Origin: Macrobrachium rosenbergii
Lineage: Eukaryota > Arthropoda > Malacostraca > Decapoda > Palaemonidae
DNA length: 64,000 bases
Assembly: GCF_040412425.1 (NCBI RefSeq)
Contig: NC_089742.1
Location: forward strand, 73,549,625-73,613,624
Reading direction: 5' to 3'
In this document: in pieces, positions 1-11,615 of the stretch
How positions within the stretch are numbered: position 1 is the stretch's first letter
Layout of the letters: each line of letters opens with the position of its first letter
The notes under the pieces: generated by a model
Database searches by the model: none
What the model was told of the DNA's origin: nothing
What the model saw: the letters and a program-made list of their open reading frames with translations, nothing else
Made by a program: the position numbers and the translations under genes

Positions 1-96
1 AACACACCCCAACTAGACCTAAACACACCCCCACTAAACCTAAACACATCCCCTGCGAAACCTAAACACAAACCCCGACTAAACCTAAACACAAAC
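1..96. repeat. Degenerate C-rich minisatellite at the window edge
   Basis: Four to five imperfect units of about 20-23 bp follow one another, each built on CCTAAACACA followed by a C-run and an ACTAAA-like block. The array is cut by the window start, so its true length is unknown. CCTAA inside each unit resembles the arthropod telomere pentamer, but the units are far longer than five bases, so I call it a minisatellite. Confidence 0.6.
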
Positions 97-389
97 TTTG
101 ATACAGAAGTATTAATCACAGTAAAAAAAAAGCATGAAAATGTTTCTAAGGTCTCGAGTACATGAAATGAGGTATGATAAACCTGTACAGTTTATTTATC
201 ACATTAGTTTCAAAGAGAAGGGGGAAGGGGGATGAGGAAAGGGGAGGGAGGTTGGGGTACGGGCCTGAAACCTACGCGAAAACCTTCTTGGGGGTCAAAT
301 GAGGGCTGCGTGCAAAATTTTGTCTAGATCAGTCAACAGTTAGGATTTTTATAGAGCGCAAGTTTACATAGTTCCATTTACTAAAATTA

Positions 390-648
<259 letters not shown>

Positions 649-891
649 TACATACAGGGTGTTTCGAAATTAGAGGCCCCCCCTCTACATCATAAACTAA
701 AATTGATATGTACAAAAACAAAAGTAATTTAGAACGGGTATTTATTTAAGTTTCTCTCGGAGTATTTAATATTTTGTGTGGCCTCCATCTGCCTGTACCA
801 CAGCCTGCATTCTTGAGGAGTATGATTTCAGCAAATCGCAAAAAAGCTGAGACTCAAACTCCATTTCCCTGAGCACTTCGGTCACCTCTCT

Positions 892-2024
892 TTACAGGTC
901 GTCGAGGCTTGGTATACCATCATAGTTCACTGTGTGCACTTCAACACGATCCTTTAAGATACTACCAATGTTTTCACACACATTAAGGTCAGGGGAGCTA
1001 CCTGGAAATTCTCTTGACGAGAAGAAATCGATACCACTGTTTTGAAGCAGCTCCTGTGTCTGAAGAGCCTTGAAACATGGTGCCTTATCATGCAAAAATG
1101 TGACTTCAACAGATAACACATTTTCAGGATCTTTGAGGAAAGGAAATACTCCATCAGTAAGCCCAGTTTCTCTGAAGTATTCGCCATTCCATGACTGTCC
1201 TTTTTCTTTGATGATCCACATTAACCTTTTGGCTGTGAAACAGAAAAATTCCCAAACATTCAGGAAATTTCACAACTTGGCGATAGTGGACGTCATCGCT
1301 GATATCATCCAACTTTGCAGCCCAAATAATGTAATTTTTATGATTTGCTTCCTGACTGTGTAAATGAAGAATTCATCTGATGCAGCAACATGGAGAAAGT
1401 CAGTTTCATCCCAGTCTTTAAGAAATGAACCACAAAACCATGCACGGTCTTCTCTCTGTTGCTAAGTGATGTTGGGCTTGCTGATAACATGAAATGGCTT
1501 GATATCAGATTCTTTCAACTACTATATACAGCACTATAACTTCATCTGATGCGGTAACATGGAGAAAGTCAGCTTCATCCCAATCTTTAAGAAATGAACC
1601 ACAAAACCATGCACAAGCTTCTCTCTGTTGCTAAGTGATGTTGGGCTTGCTGATAACATGAAATAGCTTGATACCAGATTCTTTCAACTCACAATATACA
1701 GCACTATAACTTCTCTTCTTGCCCCTTTTTGTTTCTAGTTCAAGCGCCAATTTACGTATAGACTTTCTTGGTCTACCCACTGCCTCAGCTATGATGTCTT
1801 TTGACTCCTGAAAAAGGACTTCAGGCCTTCCAAGATTCGCACTCTTTTCACGATGACAGTCATATGGATTTTTGTTCCAGTTTCTTTTAACAAAGGATTC
1901 ATCTCTTTTAGTGTATTTAGCTATCCAGGAACATGAAATGAAGGATGCGCCAGCATCCTTGGCCTCTCTGAAGGTTATAGCCCGGATTCAGTCAATCCAT
2001 CTGATTTCCTCCGAGTCGTTAGCC
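892..2024 (-). pseudogene. Tc1/mariner (DD37E-type) transposase pseudogene
   Basis: Reading begins near 2,024 with MANDSEEIRWID, then a stop. A helix-turn-helix-like stretch follows (SWIAKYTKRDESFVKRNW) and a GRP linker (LGRPEV, VGRPRKS), as in Tc1-type paired-like DNA-binding regions. After the 169-bp duplication and frame changes, the catalytic half (892-1,221) shows FLHDKAPCF, the second catalytic Asp region, and SPDLNVCENI with the final Glu. By my count 37 residues separate that Asp and Glu, which would be DD37E rather than the usual DD34E. In-frame stops and at least one frameshift disable it. The protein would have cut and pasted the host element (655-2,192). Confidence 0.82.
1372..1711. 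repeat. 169-bp tandem duplication inside the Tc1 transposase
   Basis: The segment beginning TTCATCTGATGC at 1,372 is repeated from 1,541 with about ten substitutions. Both copies end in the same GCACTATAAC block. This duplicates the part of the transposase containing WFCGSFLKDWDE and is a lesion rather than a family trait. Confidence 0.9.
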
Positions 2025-2218
2025 ATGGCTGTATCTAACTCCGTCACTCAGTCTGAAAATACAAGAAATGTAAAATGAAAACTAGCTTAATAGAAAATTA
2101 AAATAATGTACTTGTAGATAGGCTATAGCAGAAAACTTCATAACTTTCCATTTGTTCTGTGGAGGAGGGGCCTCTAATTTCGAAACACCTGGTATATAAT
2201 GTTCACTTCTTTGATACG

Positions 2219-2299
<81 letters not shown>

Positions 2300-2317
2300 T
2301 CAGAATTTTAATAATGG

Positions 2318-2399
<82 letters not shown>

Positions 2400-2431
2400 G
2401 TATATATATATGATCTATTATTAAAATTCTG

Positions 2432-2478
<47 letters not shown>
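2219..2478. repeat. Palindrome of ATA/AT microsatellites
   Basis: An (ATA)n tract runs into CAGAATTTTAATAATGGATC (2,301-2,320), then a 70-bp (AT)n core. The sequence then returns as GATCTATTATTAAAATTCTG (2,412-2,431) followed by (ATT)n. The two halves are reverse complements with few mismatches, so the whole block can fold into one cruciform or hairpin. Confidence 0.88.
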
Positions 2479-2678
2479 CATTATATTATATTGCACAAAA
2501 CGAGTAAACATTTCAGTGGAAGAAGCCTGAAAGTCCATCAACTTGCAGAGGGGCGTTTGCATAGAAAGGAATACACATTTGCGAAATGAGAGAAAATTGA
2601 AGCCGGCTGACGGATAAGACAAAACGTCAAAACAGATAAATATATATATAGGCATGAAAAACAGTATAAACAAATAAA

Positions 2679-3007
2679 AGATGCACCTAAGTTTCTTGGG
2701 CGCAATCGAGTTTTCTGTACAGTGCATAAGCCGTGGCCCATGAAAGTCAGCCACGGCCCGGTGGTGGGGTGTGTTCTCGGCGCCTATGGCGGTGCCAGAC
2801 GCACGATCATGGCTAACATTTTAGTATAAAATTAAAACTGCTGATGCTAGAGGGCTGCAATTTGGTATGTTTGATGATTGGAAGGTGGATGATCAACATT
2901 TCAATTTGCAGCCCTCTAGCTTCAGTAGTTTTTAAGATCTGAGGGCAGACAGAAAAAGTGCGGAGAGACAGATAAAACCATGTAAATAGTTTTCTTTTAC
3001 AGAAAAC
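2679..3007 (+). repeat. Hairpin-rich interspersed repeat, copy A
   Basis: First of five copies in this window. It has a 5' block ending GGGCGCAATCGAG, then TTTTCTGTAC, a GCCGTGGC...GCCACGGC inverted pair, and a long central inverted pair built on CTAGAGGGCTGCAATTTGG. It ends with TTTTACAGAAAAC, the reverse complement of the 5' TTTTCTGTA. No coding capacity is visible. The family resembles a MITE or a structured SINE, and I cannot name it. Confidence 0.8.
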
Positions 3008-3410
3008 CAATAAGAAAAAGTGTAACTGTGCACAACCATTTAAAGAAATGATACGTCCTCTGTCATACTTATGTAAATTGACATCAGCAATGCTGCAAGA
3101 ACGACCATTCCACATTTTGCAGTAAAGTGACTGAAAGACCAATATCCTGCAAAGCAAGCCACGCTCCCCAGACGTTAGTGGCAGTTCTCGTGAAAAAGAT
3201 CTCTTGAAAGAGGGCCAAATTAGACGCCTTTCAGCAACAGTTTGAACCATGACCGCCATTTTTGAGGAAAAGACAACTACCATTTTCACAAATCTTGCCC
3301 AAGAGGAAACTTACCGGGAGGCTGCAGATATGCAGTTGGGAGAAAATTATCCAATGTATCTAATATGACTAGCTAAAAATAAAAAAAAAAAATAAAAAAA
3401 AAAAGACGTA

Positions 3411-3786
3411 AAAATGCGCCGATTTTTCTTCGACGCAATCGAGTTTTCTGTGCAGCGTATAATGCTGCATGAAACTCTCAGCCACAGCCCACGAAAATCT
3501 CAGCAGCGGCCAATGAAAATTTCAGCCACGGACGGTAGTGGCCTGTGTTCTTGGCACCTATAGCGGTGCCAGAAGCACGATCATGGTTAACTTTAACCTT
3601 AAATATATTAAAAACTACAGAGGCTAGAGGGCTGCCGTTTGGTATGTTTGATGATTGGAGGGTGGATGATCAACAACCAATTTGCAGCCCTCTAGCCTTA
3701 GTAGTTATTAAGATCTGAGGGCGGACAGAAAAAGTGCGGACGGACTGACAAATAGCCAACTCAATAGTTTTCTTTTACAGAAAACT
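3411..3786 (+). repeat. Hairpin-rich interspersed repeat, copy B
   Basis: Same order of motifs as copy A: ATGCGCCGA...TTCGACGCAATCGAG, TTTTCTGTGCAG, CTAGAGGGCTGC and its complement, and TTTTACAGAAAACT at the end. It is longer than the other copies because the GCCAC block is repeated in the 5' third. A poly(A)-rich tract (3,377-3,404) lies just before it. Confidence 0.82.
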
Positions 3787-4108
3787 AAAAGCAGGTCGGA
3801 CGCACGCCGTACTGACCACTATGTCAATAGAGGTTTGTGTGGGAAGGTTTTCTAATGCTGTTTTAGTCGTGCTATGTGGAAGAGTTAATGGGATGGGGAG
3901 TCAGAAACTGTTTACAGCCCATGGCCAAAGCAAATAACAAAAGGGAGAAAGATTTAAAATGTGTTTGTCAACAGCCCCTTTCTTAAGGGTTATATCTGTA
4001 ACGAAAAACAAACGGTATGAACAGTTTCAAGATTGAACTGCGCAAATAATCATTGAATTACACAACCACGGTTTGAGAAACGGCAACCAGAGAGCTGAAA
4101 CAGTACCT

Positions 4109-4112
<4 letters not shown>
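3787..4112. other. Unassigned sequence, 3.8-4.1 kb
   Basis: I see no gene or repeat that I recognise here. Base composition is ordinary compared with the AT-rich tracts around it. Confidence 0.4.

Positions 4113-4172
<60 letters not shown>
4113..4172. repeat. (AG)n microsatellite
   Basis: About 30 uninterrupted AG units. Confidence 0.97.
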
Positions 4173-4175
<3 letters not shown>

Positions 4176-4484
4176 CTTTGTGTTATTAATGAAATGAACT
4201 GCCTAAGATTCAATCCTATTGACTAGGGACCCGAAAGACGGAGAAACTTGAGTGAGAAAGCAGAATTCCAAACATGTATCAAAACTGGCTAATCATTTGT
4301 TCAACAGCTGACTTCTTACCTCATCTTTCGATTCCCATTCTCTTCTCAATGTCACAAGACAGCTACATTCTCTCTTCTCTACAGGTCCAATTTCAACGTT
4401 GCATACGTCATGTTGCCTTTTACCACATTCATTAGGAGCAAATCATTGATCACGGATTGGACAGCTCCGACAACTGCTTTCTTC

Positions 4485-4646
<162 letters not shown>

Positions 4647-4779
4647 TATTTGGGCATATTTTCTCTCGTTTGCAATTTCTACTAAAATCTACGGCACTGT
4701 TTGCAGACTACCTTTTTATCTAGAAACTGAATCTGTTTTAGCTTCATTTTCTCTACAGGTAAACTTCTCGGGAATAAAG

Positions 4780-5800
4780 AAAGATTATTCACGTTTGCTT
4801 TCTTTTAATTCTTATAGTCGACGGCCCGTTTCCTCTCTTATCGGCAACATCTTCAGGATTAAATTGCAAATTTACATAAGCAGTATTTATTACAACATGC
4901 GGACATAAGAGCTAATCTTGAAACGTAATGTATGACTTTACTGAAATGATGAATTTCTATTGGTCGTCGGGTCTCAATCTGTCACTCATAGTCTGTGCGG
5001 TAGCATGGGCATTTCTGGTGCTCGGTAGGACACACCCTATGTAATGGCGTGCAAACAAGGGCGTGATTTCCGTCCTGGCCGATAGTTTTGATTTGCTCCA
5101 CTACCGGTATTTTCTCCAGTATCCGGCTCCTCATTGGATGGGTCGATATCGTACTCGGCTAGCACTCTCCTGGGCCCGCGTTCGATTCTCCGACCGGCCA
5201 ATGAAGAATTAGAGGATTTTATTTCTGGTCATAGAAATTAATTTCTCGGTATAATGCGGTTCGGATTCCACAATAAGCTGTAGGTCCCGTTGCTAGGTAA
5301 CCAATTGGTTCTTAGCCACGTAAAATAAGTCTAATCCTTCGGGCCAGCCCTAGGATGGCTGCTAATTATCTCAATGGTATGGTTAAACTAAGGTATACTT
5401 AACTTTTCTTCTCCCGTATTCAGGAGTGTTCCGTTGCTCGTTTCTCCCTCCGGACTTTCACAGATGTCTTGTGGTTCCCTTGAAGAATGGAGGATGAAGT
5501 CCGTGTTCCTTTGAATGTTTAATGCAAGCCGTTGTTAGTTTATTCTTACGGCTTTTGCTATTTGCAATCTCTGAAATCAAGCATCTCTAAGCACGATCTC
5601 TGTGCCTTCCAGTGATTCTTCCAGTGTTGGTTTACAGTCACAGGCGTCTACTTAATGTTGGAATACAGTCCCTAGGTTGCAGTGAGCCTGCAGCTGTCGT
5701 CGTAGAGTGGTAGTGGTGCGACCTATACGGCAATTGCTAAGGGCCTGACATGTCCCTTTGATACATTTAAACTTTTATGTATGTTGGTCGACTCCCACAT
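4780..5800 (-). mobile_element. Penelope-like element relic (GIY-YIG end), interrupted by a SINE
   Basis: Reading the minus strand from about 5,790, a broken frame gives FKCIKGTCQALSNC, then RIGRTTTTLRRQLQAH, then LEGTEIVLRDA and LALNIQRNTDFILHS. This is the pattern of the C-terminal GIY-YIG endonuclease of Penelope-like retroelements: paired cysteines, YIGxTtttLxxRL, H, and a terminal LN motif. Three in-frame stops are present. The 3' part (4,780-5,100) is separated by a SINE inserted at about 5,126-5,402. Reverse transcriptase is not present, so this is a 5'-truncated copy. Assignment to the superfamily is confident, the clade is not. Confidence 0.72.
5126..5402 (+). mobile_element. tRNA-derived SINE (family S1), copy 1
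   Basis: The 5' part carries a tRNA-like head with a B-box-like GCGTTCGATTCTCC. The family body follows: TTATTTCTGG, ATAATGCGGTTCGGATTCC, TAGGTCCCGTTGCTAGG, TTCTTAGCCACGTAAAA and a tail ending GGTTAAACTAAGGTATACTT. It lies inside the Penelope relic. No clean target duplication was seen. Confidence 0.85.
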
Positions 5801-6111
5801 CTCTCCACAGGGGTCGGTGCTATTCCGCGGTGTCCGGTCAATTCGACCCGGGAAATTCGTTGTCGGCTAATTTGCCCCCGGAAAGTTCGTCGTTGGTCAA
5901 TTCGTTGTCAAGTCATTTCATCGACAGTCAATTCGTCGAGATGATAGAAAAAGGGAAAAACATGTATCTGTATTTAAAAACGTTCAAATCAAGAAGCCAG
6001 TGATCATTATAGACATTAAAAATAAAATTTAAGATTGTGAGCAATTGCTTTTAGAAAATTAATTTTTGGGCTTGAACCATATTTTTCTATGACATTTTTT
6101 TATACGTATGT

Positions 6112-7409
6112 TCATATCTCTGTACTTTTTCTTTCTCTTCGGATAAATTTCTGCAATTTGGCACTTGCACTGGCAAACCTTTCCTCACATTTAAGCACAT
6201 CAATGAGTTTCCAAATATTTGGATAGCTAATATTCACTGTGTGTTTCAGCGCGCCGTGGAAGGCTTTATTTGTAATAGGCAATGCCCAACAAACATCGAT
6301 CCCATACATTCCATATAGTTAATGGAAAGGGAGGTTCAAGGCGTCGCGTCATTTGTCCTCTTCCTCTAGGTGGTCCAATATCATTATTTTCAAAATAGAA
6401 TGCAACAGACTGTGGAATATCATCATCATCATCTTCTGCAAGTTGTTCATATCCATCTATAACATCATCAACCGGCAGGAAGGCAAATGCAACAAAACAG
6501 CGCATTTTTTTATTATTAAAACTATTGTCTTCGTGATATCTGCATTTCAGTCCTCCTTGGACAATATGCTTGTACACGTTTTTGTCCTAAATGAAACAGG
6601 CAGCATGACAAAATCGACCCAGGAAACGATTCCAGAAATCCATTATGGGCTGCTTTTTCGAAATCCATAAGTTATATTTTCAGGACCATCATTCTGCAGT
6701 AATTCATTCATTTTGCCAAAAAGTCTACTGCATGTGTTTTAACTTTTGTCAGAGAGCAATGCGAACAATCGTGGGACATTCAAAATATTAATTGAATGTG
6801 CACTACATATAACTGAAAAAATAGGCTAGAGCAGCACTTGAATGTTCCATCTGCCGCCCAGTTCTTGGTATTGTTTTAACTGTCGAAGTGCTTCGTCACT
6901 TGCAAATATTAATATTCGCTTTGAATCTTCCATCCCACTGTCATATTGCAAAAACTTTTCATCATTGTCAAGGCAGGAGTATTCACTCGGAATGGAAAAC
7001 CCAACATTTGTAAGTGGGGTAGAGGGATAGCTGGAATCAGCTTGCCTGCAATGTCTAATATTCCTATTAAGCTGTGCAAACGGAGGTATTTTCGACAATG
7101 TACAGTCATTTAAATTGTCAACTTCACTAGCGACAACTAAATATTTGAAACCGTGATCCTTGCATTTACATCTGCAGCAGTTGAAGCGTGATTATGGATC
7201 CCAATTTTCTTAAGCTCTTTATAGTCTTCATCTGTAAGAAGTCTCGCCTTGCACGCATGTTTTTCGCATCTCCAGTACATCGTAGACCCATCAGCATTGT
7301 TTATTTTTTGTGTATATATAATTTCCTTGATCGACCACTTTGTTTTTTCCCTTCTCTTAAAGTTATGGTCTTGTAGGTAGCCATGTTGGTCAGTAGACGT
7401 ACTGAACAA
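6112..7409 (-). pseudogene. FLYWCH/MULE-domain transposase pseudogene
   Basis: From 7,409 downward the first block reads as a FLYWCH-type zinc finger: QDHNFKRREKT, MYWRCEKHACKARLLT and then IHNHAS, giving the paired Cys and His ligands. The second block (7,098-6,826) matches the MULE linker and DDE start: IPPFAQLNRNIRHCRQ, LQYDSG and KRILIFASDEALRQL. The third (6,577-6,266) matches the MULE end: VQGGLKCRYHEDN, VAFAFLPVDDV, AFYFENNDIG and FPLTIWNVWDR. Stops and frame changes separate the blocks. These proteins move MULE DNA. Some FLYWCH/MULE proteins have been domesticated in animals, but the breaks and flanking inverted repeats argue for a dead transposon. Confidence 0.75.
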
Positions 7410-7620
7410 ATCTAACTCGATTTGCTGTTATTTTTTCTAAAAAAAATTTTCCTATCTACAACTGTCCAGCGAAAATTTTAGTTCTAAAGTGATTGTTCAA
7501 AACTTTTGCCCGAAAATTGCATTTACGGTATTTTCTCCTTCATTTCCGTGTCTTGGGGAGGAATTACCTGACGATGAATTGACCTGGCGACGAAGTGACC
7601 AACGACGAATTGTCCAGGGA

Positions 7621-7910
7621 TTGAATACAGAATTTAGACCAAAGGCCAAGCACTGGGACCTGTGAGGTCATTCAGCGCTAAAACTGAAACTGACAGTAAA
7701 AGGTTTAAAAGGTGCACAAGAAGGAAAACCTCGCAATTGCACTATGAATCAATTGTTAGGAGAGGGTGGAAAGTAAGATGGAAGAAAGAGAATATGAAAG
7801 GAGGTGCAGTAAAAGAAACGAAAGGGGTTGCAGCTAGGGGCCGAAGGCACTCTGCAAAAAACCTCTAGTAATCCCTAGAGTGCACCGCACGAGATGCACT
7901 GACGGCACTA
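7621..7910 (+). mobile_element. SINE-like element family S2, copy 1 (inside the MULE terminal repeat)
   Basis: The family runs from TTGAATAYAGAATTTAGRCC through AAAGGCCAAGCACTGGGACC, CATTCAGCGCT, GGAGGAAAACCTCGCA and GTTGCAGCTAGGGGCCGAAG to TGCACCGCAYGAGRTGCACT and GACGGCA. This copy splits the right inverted repeat of the MULE. TTGTCCAGGGA before it and TTTTCCGGGGA after it may be a diverged target duplication. Confidence 0.85.
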
Positions 7911-8255
7911 TTTTCCGGGGACAAATTAATCGACGACGAATAGACCAGGGACGAACTGTCCTAGCATCCATTCCGTATTACGAGGCTGCTGACAAGTTCA
8001 GACGCAGTAGACTCGTAATTGAACACATTCGTTACGATTTGTAGGTGTGGCACTGTTGCCAATTATCCTTCTCATGACCCTGACCTTAAACTGGCTGTGA
8101 TGCCCCCAGGTCTTGGGGTAAGCAGCCTCATTCCAAAAAGACTTGCAAAGAATAGGAAAGCTTGCTTCCTCTGCAAGCTACATACTGTATGGCTGAAATG
8201 TATTGATTATATAAATATAAAAATTTACGTACTATATACATCTATATATAAAAAT

Positions 8256-8259
<4 letters not shown>

Positions 8260-8289
<30 letters not shown>

Positions 8290-8311
8290 GTGCGTGTGTG
8301 TGTGTGTGTGT
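8260..8311. repeat. (AC)n-(AT)n-(GT)n microsatellite
   Basis: CA repeats, a short AT core and GT repeats form a self-complementary tract. Confidence 0.93.
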
Positions 8312-8482
8312 TTATGAATTTCTCTTAAATACATTGTGACAATTTTTACGTTCGCAAATGTTGAGCCACAAACATCGTTTCATGTCCAGTTCACTATACC
8401 TCGGGAAAAACTTACATCCAAGGGGAATTTTAATTGATAAGTGCTTCGTTACTAGTAGGTATCGAACCACTGCCTGGTTGAG

Positions 8483-8770
8483 TTCCTCGGTGGGTGAGCG
8501 GGTATCGTTCTCAGCTACCACTCTGTTGGTCGCGAGTTCGAATCTCCGACCGGCCAGTGAAGAACAAGAGGAATTTGTTTCTGGTGATAGAAATTCATTT
8601 CTCGCTATAATGTGGTTCGGATTCCACAATAAGCTGTAGGTCCCGTTGCTAGGTAACGAATTGGTTCTTAGCCACGTAAAAATAAGTCTAATCCTTCGGG
8701 CCAGCCCTCTCTAGGAGAGCTGTTAATCAGCTCAGTGGTCTGGTTAAACTAAGATATACTTGACTTTTTA
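8483..8770 (+). mobile_element. tRNA-derived SINE S1, copy 2, with perfect 14-bp target duplication
   Basis: ACTGCCTGGTTGAG occurs immediately before (8,469-8,482) and immediately after (8,771-8,784) the element, which is direct evidence of insertion by target-primed reverse transcription. The head has TCGCGAGTTCGAATCTCC, a good B box. The body and GGTTAAACTAAGATATACT tail match the other copies. Confidence 0.95.
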
Positions 8771-9106
8771 ACTGCCTGGTTGAGAAACAACGATTTACTG
8801 TAACTTTTGAACATGAACCATCAGTGTTACAAGCTTACCTATCAGCTATCCTACTGGAAAGTAGAATTCGACCAGCAGAGTCGATATCACTCTTGACAGC
8901 TGGTTGGTCAAAAGTCACCATGCATCGTTGTTGCTAAGGTAGGCAGCGGTTTCAGTCCCACTGGTGACGAAGCTCTTGTTAGTTATAATTCTCCTTGGGT
9001 GTAAGTTATTCCCAAGATAATAGTGAAATGGATATCAGACGATATTTGTGGCTTAATATTTGAATGAAGAAATCTATGTATGTATGTGTGTATATGTGTA
9101 AATATA

Positions 9107-9363
<257 letters not shown>

Positions 9364-9399
9364 TGTGCAAATTGCACAATGCCCATGTGAGGTATGAGA

Positions 9400-9830
9400 G
9401 AGGACTACTGTGACAACTCTCCTTTATGAAAGTGTAATTAGGATGCCAAATGAAAAGATGAGAAAAAGGTTGGAGCAGTTGAGAAGAATTAACTGTGAGG
9501 TTTACGGGACCCAAAAAGAACAGAAATGGTAGAAAACATGGAGATATCTCGAACCAGTAAAAAAGCTGGAATAGGTGAAAAGACTGATGAGAACGTTTTA
9601 AGATGGTTTAGTCATATGGGAAGAGTAAAAGGGAGATAATCTTGCGAGGAATGTATCAGTCGGATGTCTTAAATAGCAGAGAGAGAGCCCGCAAGGGTTG
9701 TTTACACCGCAAGAAAGAGGTACTCGACAAGGATGGCCCTTAATATCCAGGATGAGCAAGAATGCTTGCAAGATAAGGATTGGGGGGTTCGACGTGGTGC
9801 TGCATAGGTGTATGAAGCAGCTACTGCAGT
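9400..9830 (+). pseudogene. Non-LTR retrotransposon 3' coding fragment
   Basis: Broken plus-strand frames give [29 protein letters not shown] and [13 protein letters not shown], then NIQDEQECLQDKD. This resembles the C-terminal tail of endonuclease-reverse transcriptase proteins of non-LTR elements ([15 protein letters not shown] followed by a basic GRPRK segment). Several stops and frameshifts are present, and the reverse transcriptase core is absent. Confidence is moderate because only the tail is seen. Confidence 0.55.
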
Positions 9831-9839
9831 AGAAATTTC

Positions 9840-11280
9840 TGTATGGTGCTCATCCATAATTCAGCTATTAAAGCAAGTTTGGTAGTGACTGTTCTGTGTT
9901 TTCTTTCTCTGGCGCCCTCCCCTGCTTAGGAAAATGGTATAATTTTGAATACGTACATATTTTTAACGTGTGTGCTGTAGTATGGGTGCTACATTTACGA
10001 AAGTGTCATAAAATCAAATGTATTCAGTAAAAGGAAAATGTCTAATCAAAGGTGCATCCATTGTATATGTGATGGTATAACTGCTGAATTTTGGATAGAT
10101 TCCATGTTCTATATGCCACTCGTAATGTACACTTCCTGTGCAACAGAACCGAATTTCTTCCCATTATTGATAATTGTGTTCGTGACTCGAAATCGCCAAG
10201 GAGCAGTTATTTAACCTGAGTCTAGGCACTACATACCCTGATCCAATTTACCTTGGTGTTGATGCAATATCATGTCCAAAGCGGAACAACAAATATCCAG
10301 GTTGTTTTACCAACTCTCTTTCTCAATACATCTAACTGTTTGTGTCTGCAGTCTCAAAAAGTAATTATCTCTATACAGTGAGCCTTCATGCATCAAAGTC
10401 ATGACCACTGCTGACACCCACAAGCTAGAAACCATAGCCAACTTACTGACCATTTTTCGAACACTACTGCCTTCTGTTATAAGCTGTGCAAGTTAACGCA
10501 TATGACGATCCATTAGTTTTAGTGGTTATTGCCGGTAGTTACTCTAAAAGCTATGAAAAGCTTTTGAAAAAAAAATCAGTCTGCAAGTCTAAGTATCTAA
10601 TTAAATCATGACACACTATCCACCATTCTTTTTCATTAAAAAGAAATCTGTCCAGCATTCTGTCCAGATATTAAAGGAAGACAGCTGTTCAAGTAACTGC
10701 AAGCGATTTCAATACGTACATAACTGGAAGTCTAGGGTCAATGACTGTCGGAGTTCCTAGGCTTAAAACCGCTGTTTTTGCGAAAGAGATTACAGTTCGA
10801 TATAAATTTAATTAACACTGATTATGATTTGGGTAGTATTACTCAAGATTAAATTCCCCAACTTATCTTCCTGCGGCTGCTCTGATTCGTTATCTAAAGG
10901 TGGCAAATGGAATAACGTATGAACCGAATGCTTGGTGTTCTAGGGAGTCTTGTACAATCAGGTAAGGCGTAGTAGGCAAATCTTATTGCTATGATAAAAA
11001 GAAATGTATTACTTTCACACCCTTTTGTATTTATGCGTTGGCATCTAGAATGTTAAATTAGGAAATTAAGTCGGAATCCTCTACCGAAAATAAATATATA
11101 AAAAAAACAACAGTATGTCCTGCAGTCCATGAAATAATTCTAAAAGCAGCTTGAAATAAGTAATGAGCACAAAATACTTATATCAAAAGAAGCTGGTTTA
11201 CAGAACAGGGAAAAGGATAAGTCCATATGAAAACATTAGAAAGTTCATGAAAACCCAATGAGAACTTAGGAAAACAAGTA
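9840..11280. other. Unassigned sequence, 9.8-11.3 kb
   Basis: I found no exon-like frame with credible splice sites and no repeat recurring elsewhere in the window. Short open frames here have no recognisable motifs. Confidence 0.4.
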
Positions 11281-11615
11281 GAAAATGTGCCGAGGTTTCT
11301 TCGGCGCAATCGAGTTTTCTGTACAGTGTATAGTGCTGTATGAGCCGCGGCCCATGACTTTCAGCCACGGTCCCGTGGTGGCCTGTCCTATAGCGTTACC
11401 AGACGCACGACCACGGCTAACTTTAACCTTAAATAAAATAAAAACTACTAATGCTAGAGAGCTGTAATCTGGTATGTTTAATGATTGGAGGGTGGATGAT
11501 CAACATATCAATTTGCAGCCCTCTAGCCTCAGTGGTTTTTAAGATCTGAGGGAGGACAGAAAAAGTGTGGAAGGACAGACAAAGCCATCTCATTAGTTTT
11601 CTTTTACAGAAAACT
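11281..11615 (+). repeat. Hairpin-rich interspersed repeat, copy C
   Basis: A good full copy. The 5' stem is TGCCGAGG...TTCGGCGCA, followed by TTTTCTGTACAG and the CCGCGGCC...GCCACGG pair. The central inverted pair around CTAGAGAGCTGTAAT is imperfect here. The end is TTTTACAGAAAACT. Confidence 0.83.

Larger units (their letters stand above)
655..2192 (-). mobile_element. Tc1/mariner transposon with terminal inverted repeats (inactive)
   Basis: The left end reads CAGGGTGTTTCGAAATTAG and the right end is its reverse complement with two differences near the tip. The two copies match for about 26 bp and run into GAGGCCCC. Each end abuts a TA (653-654 and 2,193-2,194), as expected for a Tc1/mariner target duplication. 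The 1.54-kb interior holds a broken transposase gene on the minus strand, described separately. A 169-bp internal tandem duplication (1,372-1,540 and 1,541-1,711) lies within the transposase. Size, ends and content together make this a confident family call. Stops and frame changes make it non-autonomous today. Confidence 0.9.
5832..7964 (-). mobile_element. MULE (Mutator-like) transposon with long terminal inverted repeats
   Basis: The left end is rich in short reiterated motifs such as GGTCAATTCG and TTCGTCGTTGG (5,832-5,945). The right end has the same series inverted (7,555-7,615 and 7,911-7,964), for example CCAACGACGAATTGTCC. Alignment by eye gives inverted repeats of about 110 bp. The interior codes on the minus strand for a FLYWCH plus MULE transposase relic. 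The right repeat is split by an S2 SINE-like insertion (7,621-7,910). Similar six-base ATTCCG stretches lie outside both ends, but I cannot confirm a target duplication. Confidence 0.75.

Noticed and set aside
1..96. True telomere
   Set aside because: Repeat units are too long and degenerate for (TTAGG)n.
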